From an uncultured Collinsella sp. (GTDB lineage: Bacteria > Actinomycetota > Coriobacteriia > Coriobacteriales > Coriobacteriaceae), in contig CAUAJB010000076.1 of assembly GCA_958429225.1 (NCBI GenBank), positions 1 through 7,902 of the forward strand: DNA of 7,902 bases, in the 5' to 3' direction. A program made the position numbers and the translations under genes. Below are positions 1-5,882 of this stretch, piece after piece. The number at the start of each line of letters is the position of its first letter. Position 1 is the first letter of the stretch. Under the pieces are notes generated by a model. That model had not been told where the DNA came from and did not search any database. It saw only the letters and a program-made list of their open reading frames with translations.

Positions 1-109
1 CCGAGGAGAACCCGGTTGGCTGCACACACGTCCACGCCGCCGAACCCTCCCCGTCGACCACAGCAGCCTTAGCCGCCGTAGACCCGATATCGATCCCGAT
101 CCCTATCAT
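1..109 (-). CDS. 2-hydroxyacyl-CoA dehydratase activator (HgdC/HadI/BadF-type ATPase), N-terminal fragment
   Basis: Only the first 36 codons are inside the window; the rest lies beyond position 1. The visible start reads MIGIGIDIGSTAAKAAVVDG, which is the phosphate-1 loop of the ASKHA ATPase fold (GIDIGSTxxK) as it occurs in activators of 2-hydroxyacyl-CoA dehydratases and in BadF/BcrA proteins. In that family the homodimer carries one [4Fe-4S] cluster, hydrolyses ATP and injects a single low-potential electron into the dehydratase. The cluster cysteines and the rest of the nucleotide site are not visible here. The ATG at 107-109 follows a purine-rich GGGAGAGAG stretch, which supports this start. 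The gene lies downstream of both dehydratase subunits, about 155 nt after the stop of the second, with a hairpin element between them. Family assignment is good because of motif plus context; a BadF-like kinase of other function is the alternative. Confidence 0.85.
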   Translation of the reverse strand, partial: MIGIGIDIGSTAAKAAVVDGEGSAAWTCVQPTGFSS

Positions 110-141
110 GGCTCTCTCCCAATCTAAACATCAAAAGTAGC

Positions 142-157
142 GGCGCGTTCAGGCGCC
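142..157. other. small hairpin in the leader of the activator gene
   Basis: The arms GGCGC (142-146) and GCGCC (153-157) are perfect and enclose a 6-nt loop. On the minus strand the stem is followed after a few bases by TTTT, then the ribosome-binding region of the activator gene. It could be a weak terminator or attenuator reducing activator expression relative to the dehydratase, but five base pairs and a four-base T run are little evidence. Confidence 0.3.
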
Positions 158-161
158 TTAG

Positions 162-270
162 CTCTAGGTTTCTCAGGTGCCGGAGATTGCCCCGAAAGAG
201 GAGCGCAGCGTACTTTGGGTACGCAAGCGACGGTTTGAGGGGCAAGATCCGGTGCCTGAGAAACCTAGAG
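162..270. repeat. palindromic repeat element, copy A (about 109 bp)
   Basis: A long hairpin-forming element. The outer arms 162-184 and 248-270 pair over 23 positions, with only two non-Watson-Crick positions, both G-U if the plus strand is the RNA. Inside follow a 2x2 internal loop, a 7-bp stem (187-193 with 239-245), a second 2x2 loop, and a tip hairpin with arms GCGTAC (208-213) and GTACGC (219-224) round TTTGG. Copy B at 1466-1568 shares the core words GAAAGAGGAG, GCGTACTTTGG and TACGCAAGCGACGGTTTGA and has the same fold. The right arm contains the last codon and stop of the second dehydratase gene, so the element begins inside that gene. It sits between this gene and the activator gene. 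A role as transcript-stabilising or attenuating hairpin is inference. Confidence 0.85.
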
Positions 271-1428
271 GGTTTCGATGAAGGCGGCGATGCGCGTCTC
301 AATCTGGCCCATGTCGCCGTTGCTGTAATCGGTCTCGATCTTCATATACGGAATGCCCGCACCCTCGACGGCCTTCTGCATGCGCGCACTCTCCACGTTA
401 AAGGTGTGGCACGCCTGGAGCACGCTCTCCACTACGCCATCGACGCTGTACTTCTCGCACATGGCCAGCGTGTTTTCCATACGACCGTCGTTGGGCGTCA
501 TGACCGAGCAGTTGATGTCCAGGTAGCGGTCGGCGATGGCGCGCAGAATGTCGGGTGCGTCCGGGTCGATCATCATGGCCGCCGTGCGCTCGCCCGAGCA
601 ATCGTCCATGCACACGACCACGCCGCCGTTGGACTCGATGGTGCGACCGATCTTGTTGATCACGCCGCCCACCGGGCAACCGGTGATCAGAATGCGCTTA
701 GCATCTGCCGCAACCGGACGCTCGCCCGCGTCGTAGGCTTCTCGTAGCTTGACAACCTTTTGCTCCAGCTGCTGCGTATAGGCCTCGATATCAAAGCTGA
801 ACGTACCGGCAAACATAGTGCTCATCAGGTCGACGCCACTCATGGCCGCCGGCTGGTTGGCCTGAAGCGCGAACATATCGAGCTGCGCCACACGCAGGCG
901 ATTGCGACGACGGACGGCGGCGCGCAGGTCGTCATCAGTAATCGTAATGCCGTAGAAACCCTCGAGCTCCTCCTTGAGCAGGCGGCACTCCTCGTACCAG
1001 CCTTCACGCTCGTAGGCACGATCGCGACCCTGCGGAAGATGCAGAATGTGCGTACGCTTGAGCTCGTTGAGCAGCTCGTACATCTTCTTTTTGCCGTCGC
1101 AGGTGGTCTCGCCGATGATCATGTCGCTAAAGTACGTAAACGGACACTTTTGCGAGTAGGCAAAGCCGTAGGTCGACTTGATGAGCGGGCAGAGGTTTGC
1201 CGGCAGCACCTTCTCGGCCTCGGGAATCACCTCGTCGGATGTGCCGCACAGAGCGACACTTGCGGCCCCCGCGGCATCGATAATCTCGAGCGGCGTATAG
1301 CTGCACAAAAAGCCGACCAGGCGATTACCCGCCTGCTTATAATCCTTGACGCGAATAAACGCCGCCTTGCGCTGCTCGTTGAACTCCTCAAACGTGGACG
1401 GCAACGGCTGCTCAATATATTCCGACAT
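265..1428 (-). CDS. 2-hydroxyacyl-CoA dehydratase family protein, second subunit (beta/HgdB-FldC-HadC type)
   Basis: A 387-residue protein, the usual length of the smaller subunit of 2-hydroxyacyl-CoA dehydratases. In this family an alpha/beta pair carrying [4Fe-4S] clusters removes water from (R)-2-hydroxyacyl-CoA by a ketyl-radical mechanism. Probable cluster cysteines are C80 (ANLCPLIKS), C110 (ETTCDGKKK) and C340 (QACHTF). The family ending is present: IPYMKIETDY, then TRIAAFIETL at the C terminus. Further cysteines occur at 42, 61, 95, 251, 273, 277 and 307. The frame stays open upstream to 1767, but that part overlaps the preceding gene and the hairpin element; the ATG at 1426-1428 has AAGGAG just upstream and begins where homology to the neighbour begins. 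It is paralogous to the gene at 1586-2869, with matching motifs and the same spacing of 30 between the first two cysteines. The substrate is undetermined; a double-cubane-cluster reductase relative is possible but less likely with two distinct subunits. Confidence 0.9.
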   Translation of the reverse strand: MSEYIEQPLPSTFEEFNEQRKAAFIRVKDYKQAGNRLVGFLCSYTPLEIIDAAGAASVALCGTSDEVIPEAEKVLPANLCPLIKSTYGFAYSQKCPFTYFSDMIIGETTCDGKKKMYELLNELKRTHILHLPQGRDRAYEREGWYEECRLLKEELEGFYGITITDDDLRAAVRRRNRLRVAQLDMFALQANQPAAMSGVDLMSTMFAGTFSFDIEAYTQQLEQKVVKLREAYDAGERPVAADAKRILITGCPVGGVINKIGRTIESNGGVVVCMDDCSGERTAAMMIDPDAPDILRAIADRYLDINCSVMTPNDGRMENTLAMCEKYSVDGVVESVLQACHTFNVESARMQKAVEGAGIPYMKIETDYSNGDMGQIETRIAAFIETL

Positions 1429-1465
1429 ATAACTCCTTAACAAACCTTTTAACCAACCAAGGAAA

Positions 1466-1568
1466 CGGCTTTCCCAGGTGCCCGAGGTTGCCGTGAAAGA
1501 GGAGTCGCCGCGTACTTTGGTACGCAAGCGACGGTTTGAACGGCAAGATCGGATGCCTGGGGAAGCCG
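1466..1568. repeat. palindromic repeat element, copy B (about 103 bp)
   Basis: Second copy of the element at 162-270. The outer arms 1466-1484 and 1550-1568 pair over 19 positions (three G-U and one C-A if read as plus-strand RNA). An inner 7-bp stem joins TTGCCGT (1488-1494) to ACGGCAA (1540-1546). Then come GTCGC (1504-1508) with GCGAC (1528-1532), and the tip hairpin GCGTAC (1510-1515) with GTACGC (1520-1525) round TTTG. The inner stem differs from copy A (TTGCCCC with GGGGCAA) at two pairs, and both partners changed together. It lies between the two dehydratase subunit genes: 17 nt past the stop of the first and about 37 nt before the start of the second, so it would be part of their common transcript. 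Confidence 0.85.
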
Positions 1569-1585
1569 CCGGGACAGATATAGCC

Positions 1586-2869
1586 CTAAATGGTTTCCAA
1601 GAAAGCCTCAATCCTGGTTTGCAGTTGGCCTGCATCCTCACCGGCGTAGTCGGTCGTGATGTGCATAAACGGAATGCCTGCCTCCTCGGCGGCCTTCTCC
1701 ACGGCAAACGACTCCATCTCGTAGAGCGTGCAGAACTGAAGGGCCACGTCGACGATGCCGTCGGCATGCAGGTCGTGCGCCATCTGGACGATGTCCTTCA
1801 TACGCTGGTCGTTGGGCGTAAAGACGGCGCAGTTGATCTTAAAGTAGCGCTCGGCGATGGCATCGAGCATCTCGTCGACCGTCTCGCCGGACTCGTCGAC
1901 CAGGTCCTTGTAGTAGCGCGAGCCCGTGCAGGACTCCTCACCCACCACAACGCCGCCGGCCTTCTCGATAAGGTTGAACAGCTTCCAGTTGGGCACAGCC
2001 ATGGGCGTGCCGGTGTACAGGATGCGCTTGGTCCCCTTGGGCGCCACGCCCTCGCCGGCCTCGACACGCTGCTCGCACTCAGCCGCCATATCGTTAATGG
2101 CTCCGGTCAGACGCGGCGTGTCGTCAATAAAGGCGGCCTGAACGGTCAGCAGGCTGTCGAGACCGCTGATGGGCGCCGGGTCGGCAGCGCGCGTGGCAGC
2201 GAGGCGCTGCAGGGCACGGCGCTTCTCATTGACGGCGTGGATGGCGGCCTTCAGGCGCTCGGGCGTAATCGTGACGCCACACTCTTCCTCGATCTTGGCG
2301 GCGAGCTTCTTGACCTCGGCCTTCCAGGTCACGAGCGTCGACTCGTCGTGTACATTGGGGATATCCATGACGTACATGTTCTTTTGCGTGGCAAAGAACT
2401 CGTAGGCCTTCTTCTTGCCATCGCAGGTGTTCTCGCCCACCACCAGGTCGCTCGACTCAATGTAGGGGCAGACCTCGCCCAGCTTAAAGCCGGCAAAGCT
2501 CTTGATAAGCGGGCAGGTGTTGCGCGGCAAGTGCTCCTCAACCTTATCGGTTGCCCAATCGGCACCCGAGCACAGGCCCACGGGAATACCGTCACAGGCA
2601 AGTACGATCTCCTCGGGCACGTACACGCAGAACGAGCCCACAATCTTGGTGGCCTCGCCGGCCTCCTTCTTGTCGAGCATCTCCTTAATACGGCCGCTGT
2701 GGATGTTGGTGGCCACAAAGTCCAGGTAGGACGTGGACTTGGGGCGATTGTTCTGCGTCAGGAACATGTCGCCGTACATCTGGCCCACGGCGCCCAGCAG
2801 CATGTCGTGGTCGGCAAGATTCATGCCGAGGCTCTCCCACATCGGATGGAAATCGAATTCTTCAGCCAT
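1586..2869 (-). CDS. 2-hydroxyacyl-CoA dehydratase family protein, first subunit (alpha/HgdA-FldB-HadB type)
   Basis: A 427-residue protein, first gene of the dehydratase operon and probable partner of the product of 265-1428. Probable cluster cysteines are C119 (RNTCPLIKS), C149 (ENTCDGKKK) and C380 (LQFCTLYE), the same arrangement as in the partner. The first third holds the family signature GSFCVYVPEEIVLACDGIPV (residues 78-97); the end carries IPFMHITTDY and TRIEAFLETI. It is longer than the partner mainly by an N-terminal extension of about 40 residues (MYGDMFLTQNNRPK region), as in alpha subunits. The ATG at 2867-2869 follows GAGAGGGG at a spacing of seven; this purine run lies in a predicted long-range stem. 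Acting with the activator, the pair should dehydrate an (R)-2-hydroxyacyl-CoA (candidates from known members: 2-hydroxyglutaryl-, phenyllactyl-, 2-hydroxyisocaproyl- or lactoyl-CoA). The sequence alone does not choose between them. Confidence 0.9.
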   Translation of the reverse strand: MAEEFDFHPMWESLGMNLADHDMLLGAVGQMYGDMFLTQNNRPKSTSYLDFVATNIHSGRIKEMLDKKEAGEATKIVGSFCVYVPEEIVLACDGIPVGLCSGADWATDKVEEHLPRNTCPLIKSFAGFKLGEVCPYIESSDLVVGENTCDGKKKAYEFFATQKNMYVMDIPNVHDESTLVTWKAEVKKLAAKIEEECGVTITPERLKAAIHAVNEKRRALQRLAATRAADPAPISGLDSLLTVQAAFIDDTPRLTGAINDMAAECEQRVEAGEGVAPKGTKRILYTGTPMAVPNWKLFNLIEKAGGVVVGEESCTGSRYYKDLVDESGETVDEMLDAIAERYFKINCAVFTPNDQRMKDIVQMAHDLHADGIVDVALQFCTLYEMESFAVEKAAEEAGIPFMHITTDYAGEDAGQLQTRIEAFLETI

Positions 2870-2872
2870 GAC

Positions 2873-2968
2873 GGTTCCCCTCTCGAACCAAAAATGGATA
2901 GCTACGGTATTCCTGCACGGTGGGTGGCGAAAACCCAGCCGCGCTCAAACCCGGATTTTTGGGGAACC
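2873..2968 (-). promoter_or_regulatory. structured leader that would cover the ribosome-binding site of the first dehydratase gene
   Basis: On the minus strand GGTTCCCC (2961-2968) is perfectly complementary to GGGGAACC (2873-2880), which contains the purine run used as Shine-Dalgarno just upstream of the ATG at 2869. Immediately inside, AAAAAT (2955-2960) pairs with ATTTTT (2890-2895). Together that is up to 14 base pairs with a 9-nt bulge on the 3' side. The enclosed stretch holds a further small hairpin (TGGGT/ACCCA, 2921-2925 and 2933-2937). Closing this stem should hinder translation start, so it could be an RNA switch or thermosensor-like element. I could not match it to the cobalamin, SAM, tetrahydrofolate or Moco riboswitch patterns I know. 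Confidence 0.5.
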
Positions 2969-3007
2969 CGCTTTGCAGCTGATTATTTAGTTGTGCGTCG
3001 TCTCTCC

Positions 3008-3043
3008 CGGAGCCGTGAACATACCTGCTCATATGCGGCTCCG
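3008..3043 (-). promoter_or_regulatory. leader hairpin with perfect 8-bp arms
   Basis: CGGAGCCG (3008-3015) and CGGCTCCG (3036-3043) are perfect inverted repeats 20 nt apart; inside, CATA and TATG can add four pairs. The right arm also belongs to an alternative small dyad, GGCTC-C-GAGCC (3038-3048), so two structures compete for the same bases. It covers the stop codon of the possible leader ORF at 3029-3097. No T run follows on the minus strand, so it is not an intrinsic terminator by itself. Confidence 0.45.
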
Positions 3044-3097
3044 AGCCATATATAGGGCACGCGCGGCAACGCGGCGAATGTATGTCGTCTGCGGCAT
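3029..3097 (-). CDS. possible 22-residue leader peptide upstream of the dehydratase operon
   Basis: An ATG at 3095-3097 follows a near-consensus AAGGAGGG (3105-3112) at a spacing of 7-8 nt, one of the best ribosome-binding sites in the window, and opens an ORF of 22 codons ending in TGA at 3029-3031. The peptide is basic (five arginines), begins MPQTTYIRR and has no hydrophobic segment or run of a regulatory amino acid. It starts about 25 nt after the predicted transcription start, and its stop lies within the hairpin 3008-3043. It could be a leader peptide whose translation controls downstream folding, or a chance ORF behind a real ribosome-binding site. I recognise no homologue. Confidence 0.35.
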   Translation of the reverse strand: MPQTTYIRRVAARALYMARSRI

Positions 3098-3127
3098 GTG
3101 CGCACCCTCCTTAACAAGTTGAGGTCA

Positions 3128-3156
3128 ACTATATCAACGGTCGTCGACCATGCGAA
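3128..3156 (-). promoter_or_regulatory. probable promoter of the dehydratase operon
   Basis: On the minus strand TTCGCA (3151-3156, four of six matches to TTGACA) and TATAGT (3128-3133, five of six to TATAAT) are separated by exactly 17 nt. This would start transcription near 3120, just ahead of the AAGGAGGG at 3105-3112, giving a leader of about 250 nt before the first dehydratase gene. The site lies downstream of the modC terminator, as needed for an independent unit. Confidence 0.5.
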
Positions 3157-3165
3157 CACCGTTGA
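3134..3165. promoter_or_regulatory. operator-like dyad around the dehydratase promoter
   Basis: TCAACGGT (3134-3141) and ACCGTTGA (3158-3165) are perfect 8-bp inverted repeats with centres 24 bp apart. One arm touches the -10 and the other lies directly upstream of the -35. The half-word TCAAC/GTTGA recurs close by at 3118-3122 and 3125-3129 (GTTGA-GG-TCAAC), so the promoter is bracketed by four copies. This suggests a dimeric transcription factor; no regulator gene is in the window. Confidence 0.45.
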
Positions 3166-3195
3166 CATTCGTACGACAGCGTCGTGTGCCGTCGT

Positions 3196-3236
3196 TTAAT
3201 AAATAATTATCTATGTTGATAAGAGTTTTTCATCCA
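3196..3236. other. AT-rich stretch between the modC terminator and the dehydratase promoter
   Basis: This interval is strikingly AT-rich for the window. It contains ATAATTAT (3203-3210) and the inverted repeat TTATC-N6-GATAA (3207-3222). It lies about 40-80 bp upstream of the -35 at 3151-3156 and could act as an UP-element or a further regulator site. I see no gene in it. A second promoter here is possible, but no hexamer pair is convincing. Confidence 0.3.
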
Positions 3237-3249
3237 TCATTCGGCGAAC

Positions 3250-3287
3250 GGCAAGACAAAGCCGCCGAGGCTTATATCCCCGACGGC
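3250..3287 (-). terminator. intrinsic terminator of the modABC operon
   Basis: On the minus strand, shortly after the modC stop, a 10-bp GC-rich stem (3278-3287 with 3261-3270, two G-U pairs, 7-nt loop) is followed by TTTGTCTTG. The T tract is interrupted, so termination may be partial. Confidence 0.65.
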
Positions 3288-3297
3288 ATACCCGGCG

Positions 3298-4368
3298 CTA
3301 TCGACAAACCAAATGGATCTTACTCGCATCGAAGTGCATGCGCAGCGTCTCGCCTGCTTGCGGCAGCTCGTCGACAGGCACGCCCACCTTGTTGACCTTC
3401 CACTGCAGACGCGTGGGCGCATCGACGCGCGGCACGTCCAGCAGCACCAGCCGCTCAAAGCGCGAATCGCTCACACGGGCCACATGTAGGTCATAGCTGT
3501 TGCGGCCCCGCTCGGCACGGTTGTCCATATGGAAGTAGCTCGCACGAATGCCCAGGTACGCTACGTCGTCGGGCACCTCACGACCTACATTGAAGGTCAT
3601 GCCCCAGTCGAGGGCCTCAACTTCTTCGTCGCCAATCTTGCGCGCCCGGCTTGTGTTCTTGCAGCCCGTCAGGCGCAGTGCCGCCAGCGTCTGCGGACGG
3701 CGGACCACGTCCTCGACGGAGCCGACCTCCTCCACGCGGCCGTTATGCATCACGCAGATGCGCTCACACAGACGGCACGCCTCGTCGATGTCGTGGCTCA
3801 CGTAGAGCACGGTGCGGTTGCATACATCGAACAGGTCGAGCATGTTCTGTTCGAGGGCGCTCTTAAGATAGGAATCGAGTGCGCTCATGGGCTCGTCGAA
3901 CATAAAGATGCCCGGATGCGCCGCCACCATGCGTGCAAGCGCCACGCGTTGCTGCTGACCGCCCGAGAGTCGTGCGGGATAGCGGTCGGCAAAATCGGCC
4001 AGACCGAAAATGCTCAGATAGCGCCCGGCGAGCTTTTTGCGCGCGGCGGCGTCGCCCGCATCCTTTACACCGGCGCATACGTTGTCGGCCACCGTCATGT
4101 TGGGGAATAGCTGATAGTTTTGGAACAGCAGAGCGCATTTACGCTCCTGAGGTGACAGGTTGATGCCCGCCGCCGAGTCAAAAAAGGTCACGCCGTTGAC
4201 GGCGATCCTGCCCTCGTCGGGCGTCTCCACGCCGGCAATGCAGCGCAGCGTGCAACTCTTGCCGCAACCCGAGGCACCCAACAGCGCCACGCGCTCCTCG
4301 CCAGCCTCAAGCTGCATGTCGAGCACAAACCCGGGATAGCGCTTTTTAATATCCAGAACAAGCGACAT
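3298..4368 (-). CDS. modC: molybdate ABC transporter ATP-binding protein
   Basis: A 356-residue ATPase that powers molybdate (or tungstate) import at the cytoplasmic face of ModB. All nucleotide-binding motifs are visible: Walker A GASGCGKS (31-38), Q-loop Q83, signature LSGGQQQR (134-141), Walker B IFMFDEP (154-160), D-loop SALD (162-165) and H-loop H192 (SHD). Residues beyond about 230 form a C-terminal region of the size and position of the TOBE domain that binds oxyanion in ModC proteins; the sequence match there is weak by eye. The ATG at 4366-4368 comes 3 nt after the modB stop, with GGGAGG ten bases upstream inside modB, so the two are translationally coupled. It is the last gene of modABC, followed by a terminator. 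The specificity assignment rests on the adjacent ModA and ModB. Confidence 0.92.
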   Translation of the reverse strand: MSLVLDIKKRYPGFVLDMQLEAGEERVALLGASGCGKSCTLRCIAGVETPDEGRIAVNGVTFFDSAAGINLSPQERKCALLFQNYQLFPNMTVADNVCAGVKDAGDAAARKKLAGRYLSIFGLADFADRYPARLSGGQQQRVALARMVAAHPGIFMFDEPMSALDSYLKSALEQNMLDLFDVCNRTVLYVSHDIDEACRLCERICVMHNGRVEEVGSVEDVVRRPQTLAALRLTGCKNTSRARKIGDEEVEALDWGMTFNVGREVPDDVAYLGIRASYFHMDNRAERGRNSYDLHVARVSDSRFERLVLLDVPRVDAPTRLQWKVNKVGVPVDELPQAGETLRMHFDASKIHLVCR

Positions 4369-4371
4369 AGC

Positions 4372-5814
4372 TTATCGACCTCCCTGCGGCGCCGCATCAT
4401 CGCGCATGAGCTCGGCCAGCGCCTCGCGATCGATACGCAAGGCATCGCCGCCCGCCGGGTCGAGCGAATCGCCCTGTCCGGCAAGATCTTTGACCTGTTT
4501 GCGCTCCACACAGGAAAGGCCCCGCTCGCGATACTTTTGCGAATGAGCGGTGTACATATTGATAAACAGGATGACCAGGAAACTAAACACGATCACGACG
4601 GCGACCCAAAAGAGCGCCACCGACGTGTTGCCGCCCATCCACTCAAAGTAGATGGCGATGGGAATGGTCTGCGTAATACCGGCGTAGTTGCCCGCAAAGA
4701 ACAGGGTGCAGCCAAACTCGCCCATTGCGCGGGCAAAGGCGAGCACCGTGCCGGCGGCAATCGAGGGCCAGCCAAGCGGCATCATAAGCTTGGTAAAGAT
4801 GCGACGCTCGGACCAGCCCAGCGTGCGCGCCGCATCGAGCATCTGCGTGTCGAGGCTCTCGAAGGCGCCGAGTGCCGTACGATAGACGAGCGGGAACGAC
4901 ACCACCACGGCAGAGATCACCGCCGCCGGCCACGTAAAGACGATCGAGACGCCGTGCGCGATAAGCCACTGGCCCACCCCGGTCGAGCGGCCAAACAGCA
5001 TGAGGAGCAGAAAGCCGCAGACCGTGGGCGGCAGCACCATAGGAATCGTAAAGACCGAATCGAGCAGGCCCTTGATACGACTCGAGGTACCCATAGTCTT
5101 CCACGCGGCGAACAAGCCCAGCGCAACGGAGATCAGCAGGGCAAGGCCGCTCGTTTTTATGGACACCCAAAACGGGCGATAGTCGATGTCGCCCAAAAAG
5201 GAGACCAGAGAGGTCAAGGGCCCCTGCTCATCCCGCAACACGACAGACGATGCCTCAACCATTTGAGCGCTATCAAGCCAACGCGCGCCGCCCTTGGCAT
5301 CACCCGAGGCTGATGCAATCACCACATAGCGGTCCCCATCCGCACCGCGCTCGTCAAAGCCATAGATATACCCGCCGGCATCAAACGTTGTTTCCGCCGT
5401 GACATACCAAGGAAGATCCATATCCCCTAGCTGCGCACCCCCCATGCAGTTTGCGCTGTCGAGCTTACAAACGAGGGCCTTGAGACCCGATACGCACTCG
5501 TTGTCCTGCGGATCCAATCCAAACTTCTCGACCGCCTTGGGCGATATCCACGCCACAACGCGATCGGCAGCAGGCGCCACCACAAGGTCCACGTCCTCGT
5601 CAACGGGAAACCGGTAGCCCTCAGGCTGGCCTTCCATGGCACGAGCGGTCCCCTTGGCCAACCGCTCAAAACCCTCGATTCCATAGGAAAGCCCATGAGC
5701 GGTCGCAGCAACCTGGGCCCCGTCCTCGGCGTCCCCAGCAAACGCAAATCCCGGCACCCAGCAAAGCGCGAAGGTCAAAGCACAGGCGACAAGCATGCGG
5801 AATCTATTAAGCAC
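4372..5814 (-). CDS. modB: molybdate ABC transporter permease with a large extra N-terminal extracytoplasmic domain
   Basis: A 480-residue protein, against about 225 for an ordinary ModB. Residues 1-26 look like a cleavable signal peptide (basic NRFR, hydrophobic core, AFA before G27). Residues 27 to about 214 form a soluble, acidic domain with three cysteines (107, 116, 123) that I do not recognise. The permease follows at about 216-424, with five or more membrane segments and the EAA-loop motif LDAARTLGWSERRIF (326-340) that docks on ModC. A polar cytoplasmic tail of about 55 residues ends the protein. The GTG at 5812-5814 was chosen because GGAG lies six bases upstream and it starts directly at the signal peptide; the frame stays open to a GTG overlapping the modA stop (5883), which would add 23 residues spoiling the signal. 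It lies 68 nt after modA and 3 nt before modC. Confidence 0.9.
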   Translation of the reverse strand: MLNRFRMLVACALTFALCWVPGFAFAGDAEDGAQVAATAHGLSYGIEGFERLAKGTARAMEGQPEGYRFPVDEDVDLVVAPAADRVVAWISPKAVEKFGLDPQDNECVSGLKALVCKLDSANCMGGAQLGDMDLPWYVTAETTFDAGGYIYGFDERGADGDRYVVIASASGDAKGGARWLDSAQMVEASSVVLRDEQGPLTSLVSFLGDIDYRPFWVSIKTSGLALLISVALGLFAAWKTMGTSSRIKGLLDSVFTIPMVLPPTVCGFLLLMLFGRSTGVGQWLIAHGVSIVFTWPAAVISAVVVSFPLVYRTALGAFESLDTQMLDAARTLGWSERRIFTKLMMPLGWPSIAAGTVLAFARAMGEFGCTLFFAGNYAGITQTIPIAIYFEWMGGNTSVALFWVAVVIVFSFLVILFINMYTAHSQKYRERGLSCVERKQVKDLAGQGDSLDPAGGDALRIDREALAELMRDDAAPQGGR

Positions 5815-5882
5815 GAAAAGCTCCAAGCGAATACAAGGACGGAGTGAAACACAAAACGATGGAATTATCGCGCCAAGCCGCA

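Noticed and set aside
1429..1767. N-terminal extension of the second dehydratase subunit
   Set aside because: The frame is open, but it runs through the hairpin element and into the preceding gene; the arginine- and serine-rich translation is not family-like, and the ATG at 1428 has a good ribosome-binding site.
1478..3055. Long open frame on the plus strand opposite the first dehydratase gene
   Set aside because: Its translation is rich in H, V, L, G, R without any family motif, and it mirrors a clear gene on the minus strand; in GC-rich DNA such antisense frames stay open by codon bias.
2870..3120. Known riboswitch (cobalamin, SAM, tetrahydrofolate) in the dehydratase leader
   Set aside because: I found none of the conserved core words of these classes; only the stem pairing is supported.
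3162..3190. Perfect TTGACA on the plus strand
   Set aside because: No -10-like hexamer at 16-18 nt and no plus-strand gene downstream; the bases belong to the dyad of the minus-strand promoter.
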